DNA of 64,000 nt from Streptomyces rubellomurinus (GTDB lineage: Bacteria; Actinomycetota; Actinomycetes; Streptomycetales; Streptomycetaceae): NCBI RefSeq assembly GCF_000961885.1, contig NZ_JZKH01000030.1:22573-86572 (forward strand). The letters are read 5' to 3'. Below, one piece after another: positions 7,693 through 15,311 of this stretch. The position numbers and the translations under genes were made by a program. The notes beneath the pieces were generated by a model, which saw only the letters and a program-made list of their open reading frames with translations, had not been told where the DNA came from and made no database searches. Position 1 is the first letter of the stretch. Each line of letters starts with the position of its first letter.

Positions 7693-8283
7693 CTACCCGG
7701 CCCGCCCGCGCCGCCGCACCAGCGGCAGGTACACCTCGTCGACGATCTCCACCAGCACGTCGTCCGGCGCGGTCGGCACCCCGCGCGCCACGAACTCGTT
7801 GCGCAGCAGCACCACCGCCACGGTCGCGACCCTCGGGTGCAGCGCCTCGGGCGCCACCTCGCCGCGGGCGACCGCGCGGCCGAGGACGGTGAGCCAGGGC
7901 GCGGCCGCCGCGTCCCCGGACTGGTCCTGCAGCTGCGCCAGGAACTCCGCCGCGCCGCCGGCCGCGGCCAGCAGTTCGCGCAGCACCGCCCCGGCCGGAG
8001 AGCTCCAGTTGCGGTTCACCAGGCGCAGCAACTCCAGCACGTCGCCGCGCAGTTCGCCGGTGTCGGGGAGCGGCGCGGCCTTGCCGAGCTGCTTGTACGC
8101 GGCGATGCCGAGGGCCAGCCGGTTGGGCCAGCGCCGGTAGATGGCGTTCTTGTTGGTGCCCGCCCGCGCGGCCACCTTGTCCATGGTCAGCCCGGCGTAC
8201 CCGGACTCGGTCAGCTCCGCCACCGCCGCCCGCAGGATGGCCTCCTCCAGCGCCGCTCCGCGCCGCCGCGTCTGCCCGGCCAT
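7693..8283 (-). CDS. TetR/AcrR family transcriptional regulator
   Basis: A 196-residue repressor. The DNA-binding domain reads ALEEAILRAAVAELTESGYA then LTMDKVAARAGTNKNAIYRR, and the C-terminal half carries the long helices of TetR_C-type ligand domains (NRNWSSPAGAVLRELLAA ... EIVDEVYLPLVRRRG). It is divergent from the unknown gene at 8418, and the 134 bases between them contain a perfect 8-bp-arm palindrome that is the obvious operator. The inducer cannot be inferred from the sequence. Confidence 0.9.
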   Translation of the reverse strand: MAGQTRRRGAALEEAILRAAVAELTESGYAGLTMDKVAARAGTNKNAIYRRWPNRLALGIAAYKQLGKAAPLPDTGELRGDVLELLRLVNRNWSSPAGAVLRELLAAAGGAAEFLAQLQDQSGDAAAAPWLTVLGRAVARGEVAPEALHPRVATVAVVLLRNEFVARGVPTAPDDVLVEIVDEVYLPLVRRRGRAG

Positions 8284-8366
8284 GCTCCCGCTCCGCCCTC
8301 GATGCCGCCCGTACCGCCTGCCCTTGCCCGCCCCATCCTTACTTGCCCTCCCGGGAGGACGGCAAC

Positions 8367-8387
8367 TACGGTACTCGCCGTACCGTA
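8367..8387. promoter_or_regulatory. TetR operator, TACGGTAC palindrome
   Basis: TACGGTAC and GTACCGTA flank a five-base centre (TCGCC). The site is 31 bases upstream of the ATG at 8418 and 84 bases upstream of the divergent TetR start at 8283, so it can control both genes. Confidence 0.7.
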
Positions 8388-8417
8388 AGTTTCCGATCCT
8401 CCAGAAGGCAGGAGACC

Positions 8418-9437
8418 ATGCGCGCCAAGGGCATCAGCTACGACACCGGCTTCGTCAAGAACGGCGAGTACTCCCGCAAGCTGTTCGACCCCGAGACCGT
8501 CGCCGAGGAGCTGCGGATCATCCGGGACGACCTGCACTGCAGCGCGGTCCGGATCATGGGCGGCGACCCCGACCGGATCGACCTCGCCGCCGGGTACGCC
8601 GCCGACCTCGGACTGGAGGTCTGGTACTCGCCGTACCCACTGGAGCGGACCGGCGAGGAGATGCTGCGGCTGTTCACCGACTGCGCCGAGCGCGCCGAAC
8701 GGCTGCGGCGGCGCGGGGCCGAGGTGGTGTTCGTCACCGGCGCCGAACTCAGCCTCATGAACCCGGGGTTCCTGCCCGGCGACAGCACGGAGGAGCGCGT
8801 CGCGCTGCTCGCCCGGCCCGAAGCGCTGCGCGCCCACCTCGGCGCGGTGAGCGCCCGGGTCAACGCCTTCCTCGCCGAGGCGGTCACCGCCGTCCGGGCC
8901 CGCTTCGGCGGGCGGGTCACCTACGCCGCCGTGCCGTTGGAGCAGGTCGACTGGGCGCCCTTCGACGTGATCTCGCTCGACCTCTACCGCTCCGCCGAGA
9001 TCGCCGACCGCTTCGCCGCCGGCGTCCACGAGCTGACCTCCCGGGGCAAGCCCGTCGCCATCACCGAGTTCGGCTCCGCCACCTACCGGGGCGCGGGCGA
9101 CCGGGGCGCGCGCGGCCTGGAGATCGTCGAGTACGGCCCGGCCGGCCCGGTCCGGCTGAACGGCGCGTACGAGCGCGACGAGGAGGGCCAGGCCGGGTAC
9201 CTGCGCGAACTGCTGGAGGCCTTCGACGCGGGCGGTGTCGACGCCGCCTTCGTCTTCACCTTCGCCCTCCCCGACCACGTCCACCGCCCGGACGGCGACC
9301 CGCGCGACGACCTCGACCTCGCCAGCTACGGCCTGGTCAAGGTCTACGAGGACCGCCTGGGCGCCGTCTACCCCGGGCTGCCCTGGGACCCGAAGGCCGC
9401 CTTCGGGGCGGTCGGCGCGTACTACCGGGCGCACTGA
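8418..9437 (+). CDS. TetR-controlled protein of unknown function, TIM-barrel-like
   Basis: A 339-residue protein with no signal peptide. I do not recognise a named family. Secondary-structure pattern and motifs suggest a glycosidase-like (clan GH-A) barrel: alternating strands such as AVRIMGGDP, LEVWYSPYPLE, AEVVFVTGAELS, VTYAAVPLEQVDW and DVISLDLYR, and AITEFGSATYRGAG, in which the Glu would sit where GH-A enzymes carry the nucleophile. The late segment VDAAFVFTFALPDH also fits a barrel strand. The ATG has AGGAG six bases upstream. A TetR gene lies divergent and its presumed operator overlaps this promoter, so the gene is probably inducible. A hydrolase role is a guess from fold only. Confidence 0.6.
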   Translation: MRAKGISYDTGFVKNGEYSRKLFDPETVAEELRIIRDDLHCSAVRIMGGDPDRIDLAAGYAADLGLEVWYSPYPLERTGEEMLRLFTDCAERAERLRRRGAEVVFVTGAELSLMNPGFLPGDSTEERVALLARPEALRAHLGAVSARVNAFLAEAVTAVRARFGGRVTYAAVPLEQVDWAPFDVISLDLYRSAEIADRFAAGVHELTSRGKPVAITEFGSATYRGAGDRGARGLEIVEYGPAGPVRLNGAYERDEEGQAGYLRELLEAFDAGGVDAAFVFTFALPDHVHRPDGDPRDDLDLASYGLVKVYEDRLGAVYPGLPWDPKAAFGAVGAYYRAH

Positions 9438-9451
9438 ACCGGGACGGGCGG

Positions 9452-9484
9452 GCGCAGGAAGTCGGCCGGTCCGACTTCCTGCGC
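9452..9484. terminator. hairpin terminator, GCGCAGGAAGTCGG palindrome family (copy 1)
   Basis: Arms GCGCAGGAAGTCGG and its exact complement, 14 bp, loop CCGGT. It lies between the convergent genes ending at 9437 and 9502. Near-identical hairpins occur at 30647-30677 and four times at 32194-32492, always at gene 3' ends. Confidence 0.75.
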
Positions 9485-9501
9485 ACGGGACGCCTGCGGG
9501 C

Positions 9502-10041
9502 TCACGCGGCGAGGGCGAGCGGGCGGGTGCGGCGGCGGTGGTAGGCGACGGCGAGGGCGAGGGTGATCGGGCCCCAGAGCATGGCGGGGGTGATGCAGAT
9601 CCGGGCCAGCACCATCCACCACACGCTGCCCCATCGCTCGGGGGCGAAGATGTCGACCCCCTGGATGAACCCCAGGAGGTCGAACAGGAAGGTGACGACC
9701 GCGCCCCCCAGCAGCGCCGGGACGGTCGCCACCAGCGGCGGCACCCGGCGGCCCCGCAGGAACGGCACCCAGCGCGGGAACACCTCGCCCCAGCCGCTGA
9801 CCAGCCCGAGGGTCAGCAGCGTCACCGACTCGGTGACCAGGCTCAGGCCGAACACGTACGGGACGGCCCACCACTCCCAGGGCCCGCGCTTCTCGTCGAT
9901 CAGGCCCATGCAGAAGTCGAACGCGAACGGCAGCCGCCACAGGCACTGCGGCAGCACGATGAACGGGAGGGCCTTCGCCAGGCGCAACGCCCAGCCGGGG
10001 ACGGGGCGTTCGGTGTCGCCCACCGGGATGTTCTTCAGCAT
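9502..10041 (-). CDS. membrane protein of unknown function
   Basis: A 179-residue protein with about four to five hydrophobic helices: ALPFIVLPQCLWRLPFAF, VPYVFGLSLVTESVTLLTLG, ATVPALLGGAVVTFLFDLLG and MVLARICITPAMLWGPITLA. The pattern is like small Streptomyces integral membrane proteins of no known function; no catalytic or transport motif is visible. The start MLKNIPVG was chosen because GAGGGTGGA precedes it; an in-frame upstream ATG 13 codons earlier has no ribosome site. It is monocistronic, with the deformylase gene starting the next minus-strand unit upstream. Confidence 0.75.
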   Translation of the reverse strand: MLKNIPVGDTERPVPGWALRLAKALPFIVLPQCLWRLPFAFDFCMGLIDEKRGPWEWWAVPYVFGLSLVTESVTLLTLGLVSGWGEVFPRWVPFLRGRRVPPLVATVPALLGGAVVTFLFDLLGFIQGVDIFAPERWGSVWWMVLARICITPAMLWGPITLALAVAYHRRRTRPLALAA

Positions 10042-10177
10042 GCGTCCACCCTCGCCGAGCACCCCGGCCCGCCGCCTCACCCGCGCGAGGGGGCCCGCTC
10101 CCCCGGCCGGGCCAGCTCGGCGGCCGGCCGGCGGACCGGCACATCCCCCGCCGGGGTGACCCGCGCGGGCGCGGCCA

Positions 10178-10245
10178 CCGGCCCGGCCAGGACACCGGCC
10201 CGATCAGGACGCCGGCCCGGCCAGGACACCGGCCCCGTCAGGACG
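10178..10245. repeat. four tandem 17-bp repeats at the deformylase 3' end
   Basis: Four head-to-tail copies of CCGGCCCGGYCAGGACR at 10178-10194, 10195-10211, 10212-10228 and 10229-10245. The last copy overlaps the final codons and stop of the deformylase gene, and the others fill the intergenic space. No hairpin is formed by one unit alone. Confidence 0.75.
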
Positions 10246-10876
10246 CCGGCGCGTCCAGTCGGCGGCAGCGGCAGGAGAGGTCGCAACCGGCCACCGTTCC
10301 GGTCCGGTCCAGCCGCCCGGCCGCCTCGGCGCGCTGCGCGAACACCCGCTCCCGGCGCTCCTCGACCTGCCGCAGCACGTCCTTGCGGTCGCGCCGGCCG
10401 AGCCGGTCCACGTACAGCCGCCCCTCCAGGTGGTCGGCCTCGTGCTGGAGGCAGCGGGCGAAGTAGCCGGTGCCCTCGACCGTGACCGGGGTGCCGTGCT
10501 GGTCGAAGCCGCGCGCCACCACCCGTGCCGGGCGGGCGAGTTCGGCGTTCGCGCCGGGCACGGAGAGGCAGCCCTCGACCTCCTCGATGAGCCGCCGCCC
10601 GGGGGTCAGCGGCTCGATCACCGGGTTGAGCAGGTGGCCGGTGTGGCGCACGCCGTCGTCGTCGGGGCAGTCGTAGACGAACAGCCGCAGGTCGACGTCC
10701 ACCTGGTTGGCGGCGAGCCCGGCGCCGTCCGCGACGTACATGGTGGCGAACATCGCGTCGATCAGCCGGGCCAACTCCGGGCTGCCGAAGTCCTGTTCGG
10801 TGGCCGGGCGGCAGGGGCCGTGCAGGATCGGCTCACCGATCTCGGTGACACGCAGCACGGACGGACGGTCGGTCAT
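10238..10876 (-). CDS. def: peptide deformylase
   Basis: A 212-residue metalloenzyme that removes the formyl group from nascent protein N-termini. All three motifs are present: GAGLAANQ (motif 1), EGCLSVPG (motif 2, Cys metal ligand) and QHEADHLEG (motif 3, HExxH metal ligands and catalytic Glu). Beyond the catalytic core there is a C-terminal tail rich in Arg and Cys (AGCDLSCRCRRLD), not typical of Def. Streptomycetes usually have several def copies; this one is likely accessory. It is divergent from a winged-helix regulator (10949), whose twin operator lies in the shared 72-base promoter region. Confidence 0.92.
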   Translation of the reverse strand: MTDRPSVLRVTEIGEPILHGPCRPATEQDFGSPELARLIDAMFATMYVADGAGLAANQVDVDLRLFVYDCPDDDGVRHTGHLLNPVIEPLTPGRRLIEEVEGCLSVPGANAELARPARVVARGFDQHGTPVTVEGTGYFARCLQHEADHLEGRLYVDRLGRRDRKDVLRQVEERRERVFAQRAEAAGRLDRTGTVAGCDLSCRCRRLDAPAS

Positions 10877-10921
10877 CGACGGACTCCTCGCAAGGGTTCA
10901 CAGCATGACGGCTTGTCATCG

Positions 10922-10950
10922 ACTTTGCAAAGTAGCAGACTTTGCAAAGT
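10922..10950. promoter_or_regulatory. twin ACTTTGCAAAGT operators between def and its regulator
   Basis: The perfect palindrome ACTTTGCAAAGT occurs at 10922-10933 and again at 10939-10950, 17 bp centre to centre, so both face nearly the same side of the helix over two turns. The second copy overlaps the GTG start of the downstream regulator. Confidence 0.75.
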
Positions 10951-11512
10951 GACCGAAGACCTCACCACCGCGGCGGAAGCCGCCGGCGCGCTCCCCGAAC
11001 ACGCCGTCCGCACCGCGCTGCTGGCCCTGCTCGCCGAACGCGGCACCCTCACCTCCACCGAGGCCGCCGCCGCGCTCGGCCACAGCTCCGGGCTGTGCTC
11101 CTTCCACCTGCGGCAACTCGCCCGGCACGGACTGATCGAGGAGGCCCCGCCGGTCGACGGCCGGGCCCGCCCCTGGCGCCTCCCCCAGCAGGCCCCCGCC
11201 GGACACCCCGAACCGGCCGAACACCCCGAGCCGGCCGGCGCCTTCGACGAACTGGCACGCGGCCTGGAGGACGAGAGCTACCGGCGCTGGCTCGCCCACC
11301 GCGCCGACGCCCCCGCCGAATGGCAGCACGACGAGGCGTTCAGCGCCGTCGTCCACCTGACGCCCGCCGAACTGGCCGCCGTGGCCGACGCCGTCCGCCA
11401 CCTGCTCGCCCGCTACCGCGACCGCGACACCGACCCGGCCGCCCGCCCCGCCGGCGCCCGCCCGGTCGCCGCCGTCACCCGCCTCTTCCCGCTGCTCCCG
11501 GACGGCCGCTGA
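10949..11512 (+). CDS. winged helix-turn-helix transcriptional regulator (ArsR-like)
   Basis: A 187-residue regulator. Residues 12-70 form a winged helix: VRTALLALLAERGTLTSTEA, then AAALGHSSGLCSFHLRQLAR as recognition helix, and GLIEEAPPVDGRARPWRL as wing. The C-terminal half (FDELARGLEDESYRRWLAHR ... LAAVADAVRHLLARYRD) is helical and resembles the ArsR-like activator group common next to MFS genes in Streptomyces. The GTG at 10949 is taken as start because the frame enters the domain right after it and the palindromic operator overlaps it; there is no ribosome site, so translation is probably leaderless. It probably regulates itself and the divergent def gene. Confidence 0.8.
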   Translation: MTEDLTTAAEAAGALPEHAVRTALLALLAERGTLTSTEAAAALGHSSGLCSFHLRQLARHGLIEEAPPVDGRARPWRLPQQAPAGHPEPAEHPEPAGAFDELARGLEDESYRRWLAHRADAPAEWQHDEAFSAVVHLTPAELAAVADAVRHLLARYRDRDTDPAARPAGARPVAAVTRLFPLLPDGR

Positions 11513-11527
11513 GCGCCGCCGGCCCCC

Positions 11528-12073
11528 TCACACCGAGTGCGACCGGGCCCGCGCCCGCCCCGCCACCGCCCGCAGGACCGGCCCGGCCAGCAGCCCGAGC
11601 ACGGCGCCCAGCACGACCCCCTGCACACCGTCCCACGCGTCCTGCACGTCGCACGGCCGCCCGATCGCGGGCACCGCGTACCGCACCGCCGCGACCGCGA
11701 ACGGCACCGCCGCCGCGCCCAGCAGGGCCAGCCCGGCCCGCCACCGGCTGCCCGCCAGCGCGGCGGCCACGCCCAGCGAGGCGTAGGCCGCCAGCTTGAA
11801 CCCGAGGTGCGGCACGGTCAGCAGCTCGTGCGGACGGCGCGGCCGCACGCCCGCCACCGCGCAGTGCCGCACCGCGCTCTCCGACCACCGGAACGCGTCC
11901 GGCAGCAGGGTCGCGGTGAGCACGCCGCCGAGCCCGAGCAGCAGCAGGAAGCCGACCGCCCAGTGCGCCCGCAGCAGCCGCCCCACCGGCCGGTTCAGCA
12001 GAGCCGCCGGCACCAGCGAGAGCAACAGCCCGGGCCAGAACATCGGCATCCCGCCGAGTAGCCCAGTGATCAC
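11528..12073 (-). CDS. VanZ-like integral membrane protein
   Basis: A 181-residue protein with about five membrane helices: MFWPGLLLSLVPAALLN, AHWAVGFLLLLGLGGVLTAT, LTVPHLGFKLAAYASLGVAA, LALLGAAAVPFAVAAVRY and VVLGAVLGLLAGPVLRAVAG. Spacing of helices and the short acidic motif CDVQDAWDGVQGVVLGA near the end resemble VanZ family proteins, where a DxxDxxxNxxG motif is typical; here Asn is Gln. VanZ homologues have loosely defined roles in antibiotic tolerance. The GTG at 12073 has GAGG very close; an internal ATG at 12049 is an alternative start. Convergent with the regulator gene at 11512, 15 bases away. Confidence 0.6.
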   Translation of the reverse strand: MITGLLGGMPMFWPGLLLSLVPAALLNRPVGRLLRAHWAVGFLLLLGLGGVLTATLLPDAFRWSESAVRHCAVAGVRPRRPHELLTVPHLGFKLAAYASLGVAAALAGSRWRAGLALLGAAAVPFAVAAVRYAVPAIGRPCDVQDAWDGVQGVVLGAVLGLLAGPVLRAVAGRARARSHSV

Positions 12074-12153
12074 GCCTCAACGGACGCCCCGAACACCCGG
12101 CCGGTTCTCCGCCCGGGCCACCGGTTCGGATCGGCGCACGGAACCGTCCCCCG

Positions 12154-14010
12154 CTACCGCGCGATCAGGTACCGCTGCTCGCTCGGCGCGCTCAGGCAGG
12201 AGGTCTTCCCGCAGTCACCGGTCCCCTGGGCGTACACCACCCACTGGTACACGCCCGCGATCGGCGGCGTGAAGGTGTACGACCGGTCGCGCTTCCACGG
12301 CATCCGCTGCCAGTCCCGGGCGTCCGGGAGCAGGATGTTCACGCTGGACGTCGGCCCGGGGGTGGTCCAGCTCAGCTCGACCGGCTGCCCGACCCGGACC
12401 TCCTTCCGGTCGTCCGGCGCCACCTGCTCCGGGGCGGCCGGCGTGCCCTTGATCGGATTGCCGTAGATCGAGCTGCCCGACGCCACCACGTTCAGGTAGC
12501 GGACGGTGCTCCAGCCGCTGCTGACCGTGCTCGCGGACGCGATGTTCGCACTCGCCACGGCCCACTGGTACACGCCCGTGCCGGTGGGCCGGAAGGTGCA
12601 GTCGGCGGTCGTCAGCCAGCCGGAGGCCTGCCACCGCGTGTCGCCGAACCTGCTGGTGAAGACCTTGGTCACCGCGCCGGTCTTGGACCAGCGGAGCACC
12701 AGCGAACCGCCCGTCGTCAGGATGTCCTGGTCGGCCGGGCTGCTGAGCGCGGGCGGGTGCGGCGTGTCGGCGGGGACGGCCGGGGGCGGGCCCAGCGTGG
12801 AGTCCACGCTGCCGCTGGTGCCGGCCGGCCCGCCGGTGACGCAGTCGGGCGGGCCGCCGCTGGTGGCGGTGACGAAGCCGTCGTTGCTCAGCCCGGACGA
12901 GTCCTGGTCGCCGTGCCGCAGGTACCCGGGCACCAGCACGGCCGCGGCGACCAGCGCGAGCACACTCGGCACCAGCACCCACAGCCACCGCGACCGCCGC
13001 CGGCCGCCGCCGGCCTCGACGGGACGGATCGGCCCCGAGGGTGTGGCCGGAACGGGCCCCAGCAGCGGCGGCGGTACGGGCAGGAGCGCCGTCTGCCGCG
13101 GCGTCTCCGGCACCGCCGGCGGCTGGGCGTCCGGTACCGCCGGCCCGCCCCGCAGTCCCGCCGGCAGCCACGAGCCGGTCGGCCCGTCGTACGCGGGCGC
13201 CCCGAGCCGGGCGATCACCTCCGCCGGAGTGGGCCGGTCCTGCGGGCGGCGAGCCAGGCAGGCCGCGACGACCGGCCGCAGCGCGTCCGGCACTCCGCCG
13301 AGGTCCGGCTCGGTGTGCAGCATCCGGTAGAGCAGCACCTGCGCGTTGCCGCCGCTCCCCTCACCGCTGCCGCCGAACGGGTCGGACCCGGCCGCGTGGC
13401 AGAGCACCCGGCCGAGGCTGAACAGGTCGCAGGCCGGGCTGATCGGCTCGCCGGCGATCTGTTCGGGGGCCATGTAGGCGGGGGTGCCGATGACGGTCTG
13501 GGTGCGGGTGATCGAGGCGCCGTCGAGGGCACGGGCGATGCCGAAGTCGATGACCCGGGGCCCGTCGTCGCCGAGCAGGACGTTGGACGGCTTCAGGTCG
13601 CGGTGGACCAGCCCGGCCGCGTGGATCGCCTCCAGCGCCTCGGCGAGCCCGGCACCCAGCACCCGCAGCACCGGCTCGGGCAGCGGGCCGTGGGTGCTCA
13701 CGGCCTGGTCCAGCGACGGGCCCGGGATGTACGCGGTGACCAGCCAGGGCGGGTCACCGTCCGGATCGGCGTCGACCACCTGGGCGGTGTGGAAGCCGCC
13801 GACCCGCCGGACGGCCTCCAGCTCCTGGGTGAAACGCCGCCGGAACAGCGGGTCGGTGGCGAGGTCCCAGTGCACGCACTTGACCGCCACCAGCCGCCCG
13901 CCCGGCGAGCGGCCGAGGTACACGACGCCCATCCCGCCGCGGCCGAGCCGAGCCAGCAGCCGGTAGCGGCCGCCGATCGTCGTCGGATCGGTCGGCCTCA
14001 ACGGATCCAC
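12154..14010 (-). CDS. membrane Ser/Thr protein kinase with duplicated extracellular domain
   Basis: A 618-residue PASTA-less Hanks-type kinase. Residues 14-272 hold the kinase: GRGGMGVVYLG (glycine loop), VAVKCV (Lys), HRDLKPSNVLL (catalytic Asp), VIDFGIAR (Mg-binding DFG) and GTPAYMAPEQ. A Pro-rich juxtamembrane region follows, a single membrane helix at about 342-365 (LWVLVPSVLALVAAAVLVP), then about 250 extracellular residues. That part contains two related beta domains, each ending in a YQW motif (GVYQWAVASAN and GVYQWVVYAQG). The two copies look like a tandem Ig/Fn3-like sensor. It probably senses an external cue at the envelope; the substrate is unknown. Single gene unit. Confidence 0.88.
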   Translation of the reverse strand: MDPLRPTDPTTIGGRYRLLARLGRGGMGVVYLGRSPGGRLVAVKCVHWDLATDPLFRRRFTQELEAVRRVGGFHTAQVVDADPDGDPPWLVTAYIPGPSLDQAVSTHGPLPEPVLRVLGAGLAEALEAIHAAGLVHRDLKPSNVLLGDDGPRVIDFGIARALDGASITRTQTVIGTPAYMAPEQIAGEPISPACDLFSLGRVLCHAAGSDPFGGSGEGSGGNAQVLLYRMLHTEPDLGGVPDALRPVVAACLARRPQDRPTPAEVIARLGAPAYDGPTGSWLPAGLRGGPAVPDAQPPAVPETPRQTALLPVPPPLLGPVPATPSGPIRPVEAGGGRRRSRWLWVLVPSVLALVAAAVLVPGYLRHGDQDSSGLSNDGFVTATSGGPPDCVTGGPAGTSGSVDSTLGPPPAVPADTPHPPALSSPADQDILTTGGSLVLRWSKTGAVTKVFTSRFGDTRWQASGWLTTADCTFRPTGTGVYQWAVASANIASASTVSSGWSTVRYLNVVASGSSIYGNPIKGTPAAPEQVAPDDRKEVRVGQPVELSWTTPGPTSSVNILLPDARDWQRMPWKRDRSYTFTPPIAGVYQWVVYAQGTGDCGKTSCLSAPSEQRYLIAR

Positions 14011-14136
14011 GTCAAACCCCCCGGTGCGCCCGTTCCCTCGTCCCCGATGCCACGTCAGCCGTCCTGCCGCGCAACCGGAATCATGTCAGCAGCGGGCACG
14101 ACGGAACAGCTCGGGCGGGCGGAACCGGGCCGGGCC

Positions 14137-15072
14137 TCAGTGCGGGATGGCCGAGATCAGCTCCTGCGCGCCCTGCCGCTTGAGCGCCAGGGCCACCGAG
14201 GTGCCGAGGTCCTCCGGGTCGAGGGCGCCGGCCCACTCGTGGGCGTCCAGCACCCGCTTGCCGTCCGGGCTGAAGACCCGGCCGCGCAGCGAGAGCCGGC
14301 CGTCCGCCTCGGCCTTGGCGTAGCCGGCGATCGGGCTGTTGCAGTGGCCCTGCAGGGCGTGCAGGAACATCCGCTCGGCCGCCGCCTCGCGCCAGGTGTC
14401 GTGGTGGCCGAGGCCGGTGACGGCCCCGATGGTGGCGGTGTCGTCCTCGCGGCACTGCAGGACGAGGATGCCGGCGCCGATCGGCGGGCACATCGCGTCG
14501 ACGCCGAGGACCTGGGTGATCCGGTCCTGCTCGCCGATCCGCTCCAGCCCGGAGACGGCGAGCAGCAGCGCGTCGGCGTCCCCGGCCGCCAGCTTGGCGA
14601 GCCGGCTGTTGGCGTTGCCGCGGATCGGCACGCACTCCAGGTGCGGGTGGGTGGCGGCGAGTTGGGCGACCCGGCGGACGGAGGAGGTGCCGATCCGGGT
14701 GCCGGCCGGCAGTTCGTCGAGGGTGAGCCCGCCGGGGTGGACGAGGGCGTCGCGGATGTCGTCGCGGCGCAGGTACGCGGCGAAGACGGTGCCGGCCGGC
14801 AGCGGGCGGTCGGCGGGCACGTCCTTGAGGCAGTGCACGGCGACGTCGGCCTCGCCGGCGAGCAGCGCCGCGTCGACCTCCTTGGTGAACGCGCCCTTGC
14901 CGCCGAGCTGGGCGAGGTCCCCCGTCCACCGGTCGCCGGAGGTGGTCACCGGCACCACCTCGGTGCGCAGGGCCGGGTACAGCGCGGCGAGTTCGGCTCG
15001 GACCCGGTCGACCTGGGCGAGCGCCATGGGCGAGGAACGGGAGACGATGCGAATCAGCTCAGCGGTGGTCAT
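14137..15072 (-). CDS. hemC: hydroxymethylbilane synthase (porphobilinogen deaminase)
   Basis: A 311-residue enzyme that joins four porphobilinogens into hydroxymethylbilane on the tetrapyrrole route. Visible are [13 protein letters not shown] at the N-terminus, [54 protein letters not shown] and the cofactor cysteine in [13 protein letters not shown]. Length is normal. The ATG at 15072 was chosen by alignment to the family start; the 50 codons in frame before it are not conserved-looking. The usual hemACDB neighbours are not here, so it is likely a second, stand-alone copy, perhaps serving a specialised tetrapyrrole demand or simply displaced. Confidence 0.92.
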   Translation of the reverse strand: MTTAELIRIVSRSSPMALAQVDRVRAELAALYPALRTEVVPVTTSGDRWTGDLAQLGGKGAFTKEVDAALLAGEADVAVHCLKDVPADRPLPAGTVFAAYLRRDDIRDALVHPGGLTLDELPAGTRIGTSSVRRVAQLAATHPHLECVPIRGNANSRLAKLAAGDADALLLAVSGLERIGEQDRITQVLGVDAMCPPIGAGILVLQCREDDTATIGAVTGLGHHDTWREAAAERMFLHALQGHCNSPIAGYAKAEADGRLSLRGRVFSPDGKRVLDAHEWAGALDPEDLGTSVALALKRQGAQELISAIPH

Positions 15073-15245
15073 GGCGAGATGATAGGCCTCCGAACACCGC
15101 GACCTGACGCACCCTCGGACAACTGACGCACCGGCGCGGCCGTGCCCTCCGCCGCGCGTCCTCCCCCGCCCGCCCGGCCGCCCCGGTCGCGACCAGCGGA
15201 CTCGGGCCGCCGCGCGGGGCACCGGTCACCGCCGCCGGACGCACC

Positions 15246-15277
15246 GGACGGCCGGGCGCTCCCCCGCCCGGCCGTCC
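15246..15277. terminator. hairpin terminator after the ABC transporter operon
   Basis: GGACGGCCGGGCG pairs perfectly (13 bp) with its complement across a six-base C-rich loop, 35 bases beyond the permease stop at 15312. Confidence 0.65.
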
Positions 15278-15311
15278 GCACTTGCACGGCGGCCGGGCGG
15301 CCGCCCCGCGC

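Noticed and set aside
12757..15126. A 789-codon plus-strand open frame opposite the kinase and hemC
   Set aside because: It crosses two complete minus-strand genes and has no recognisable motif or ribosome site.
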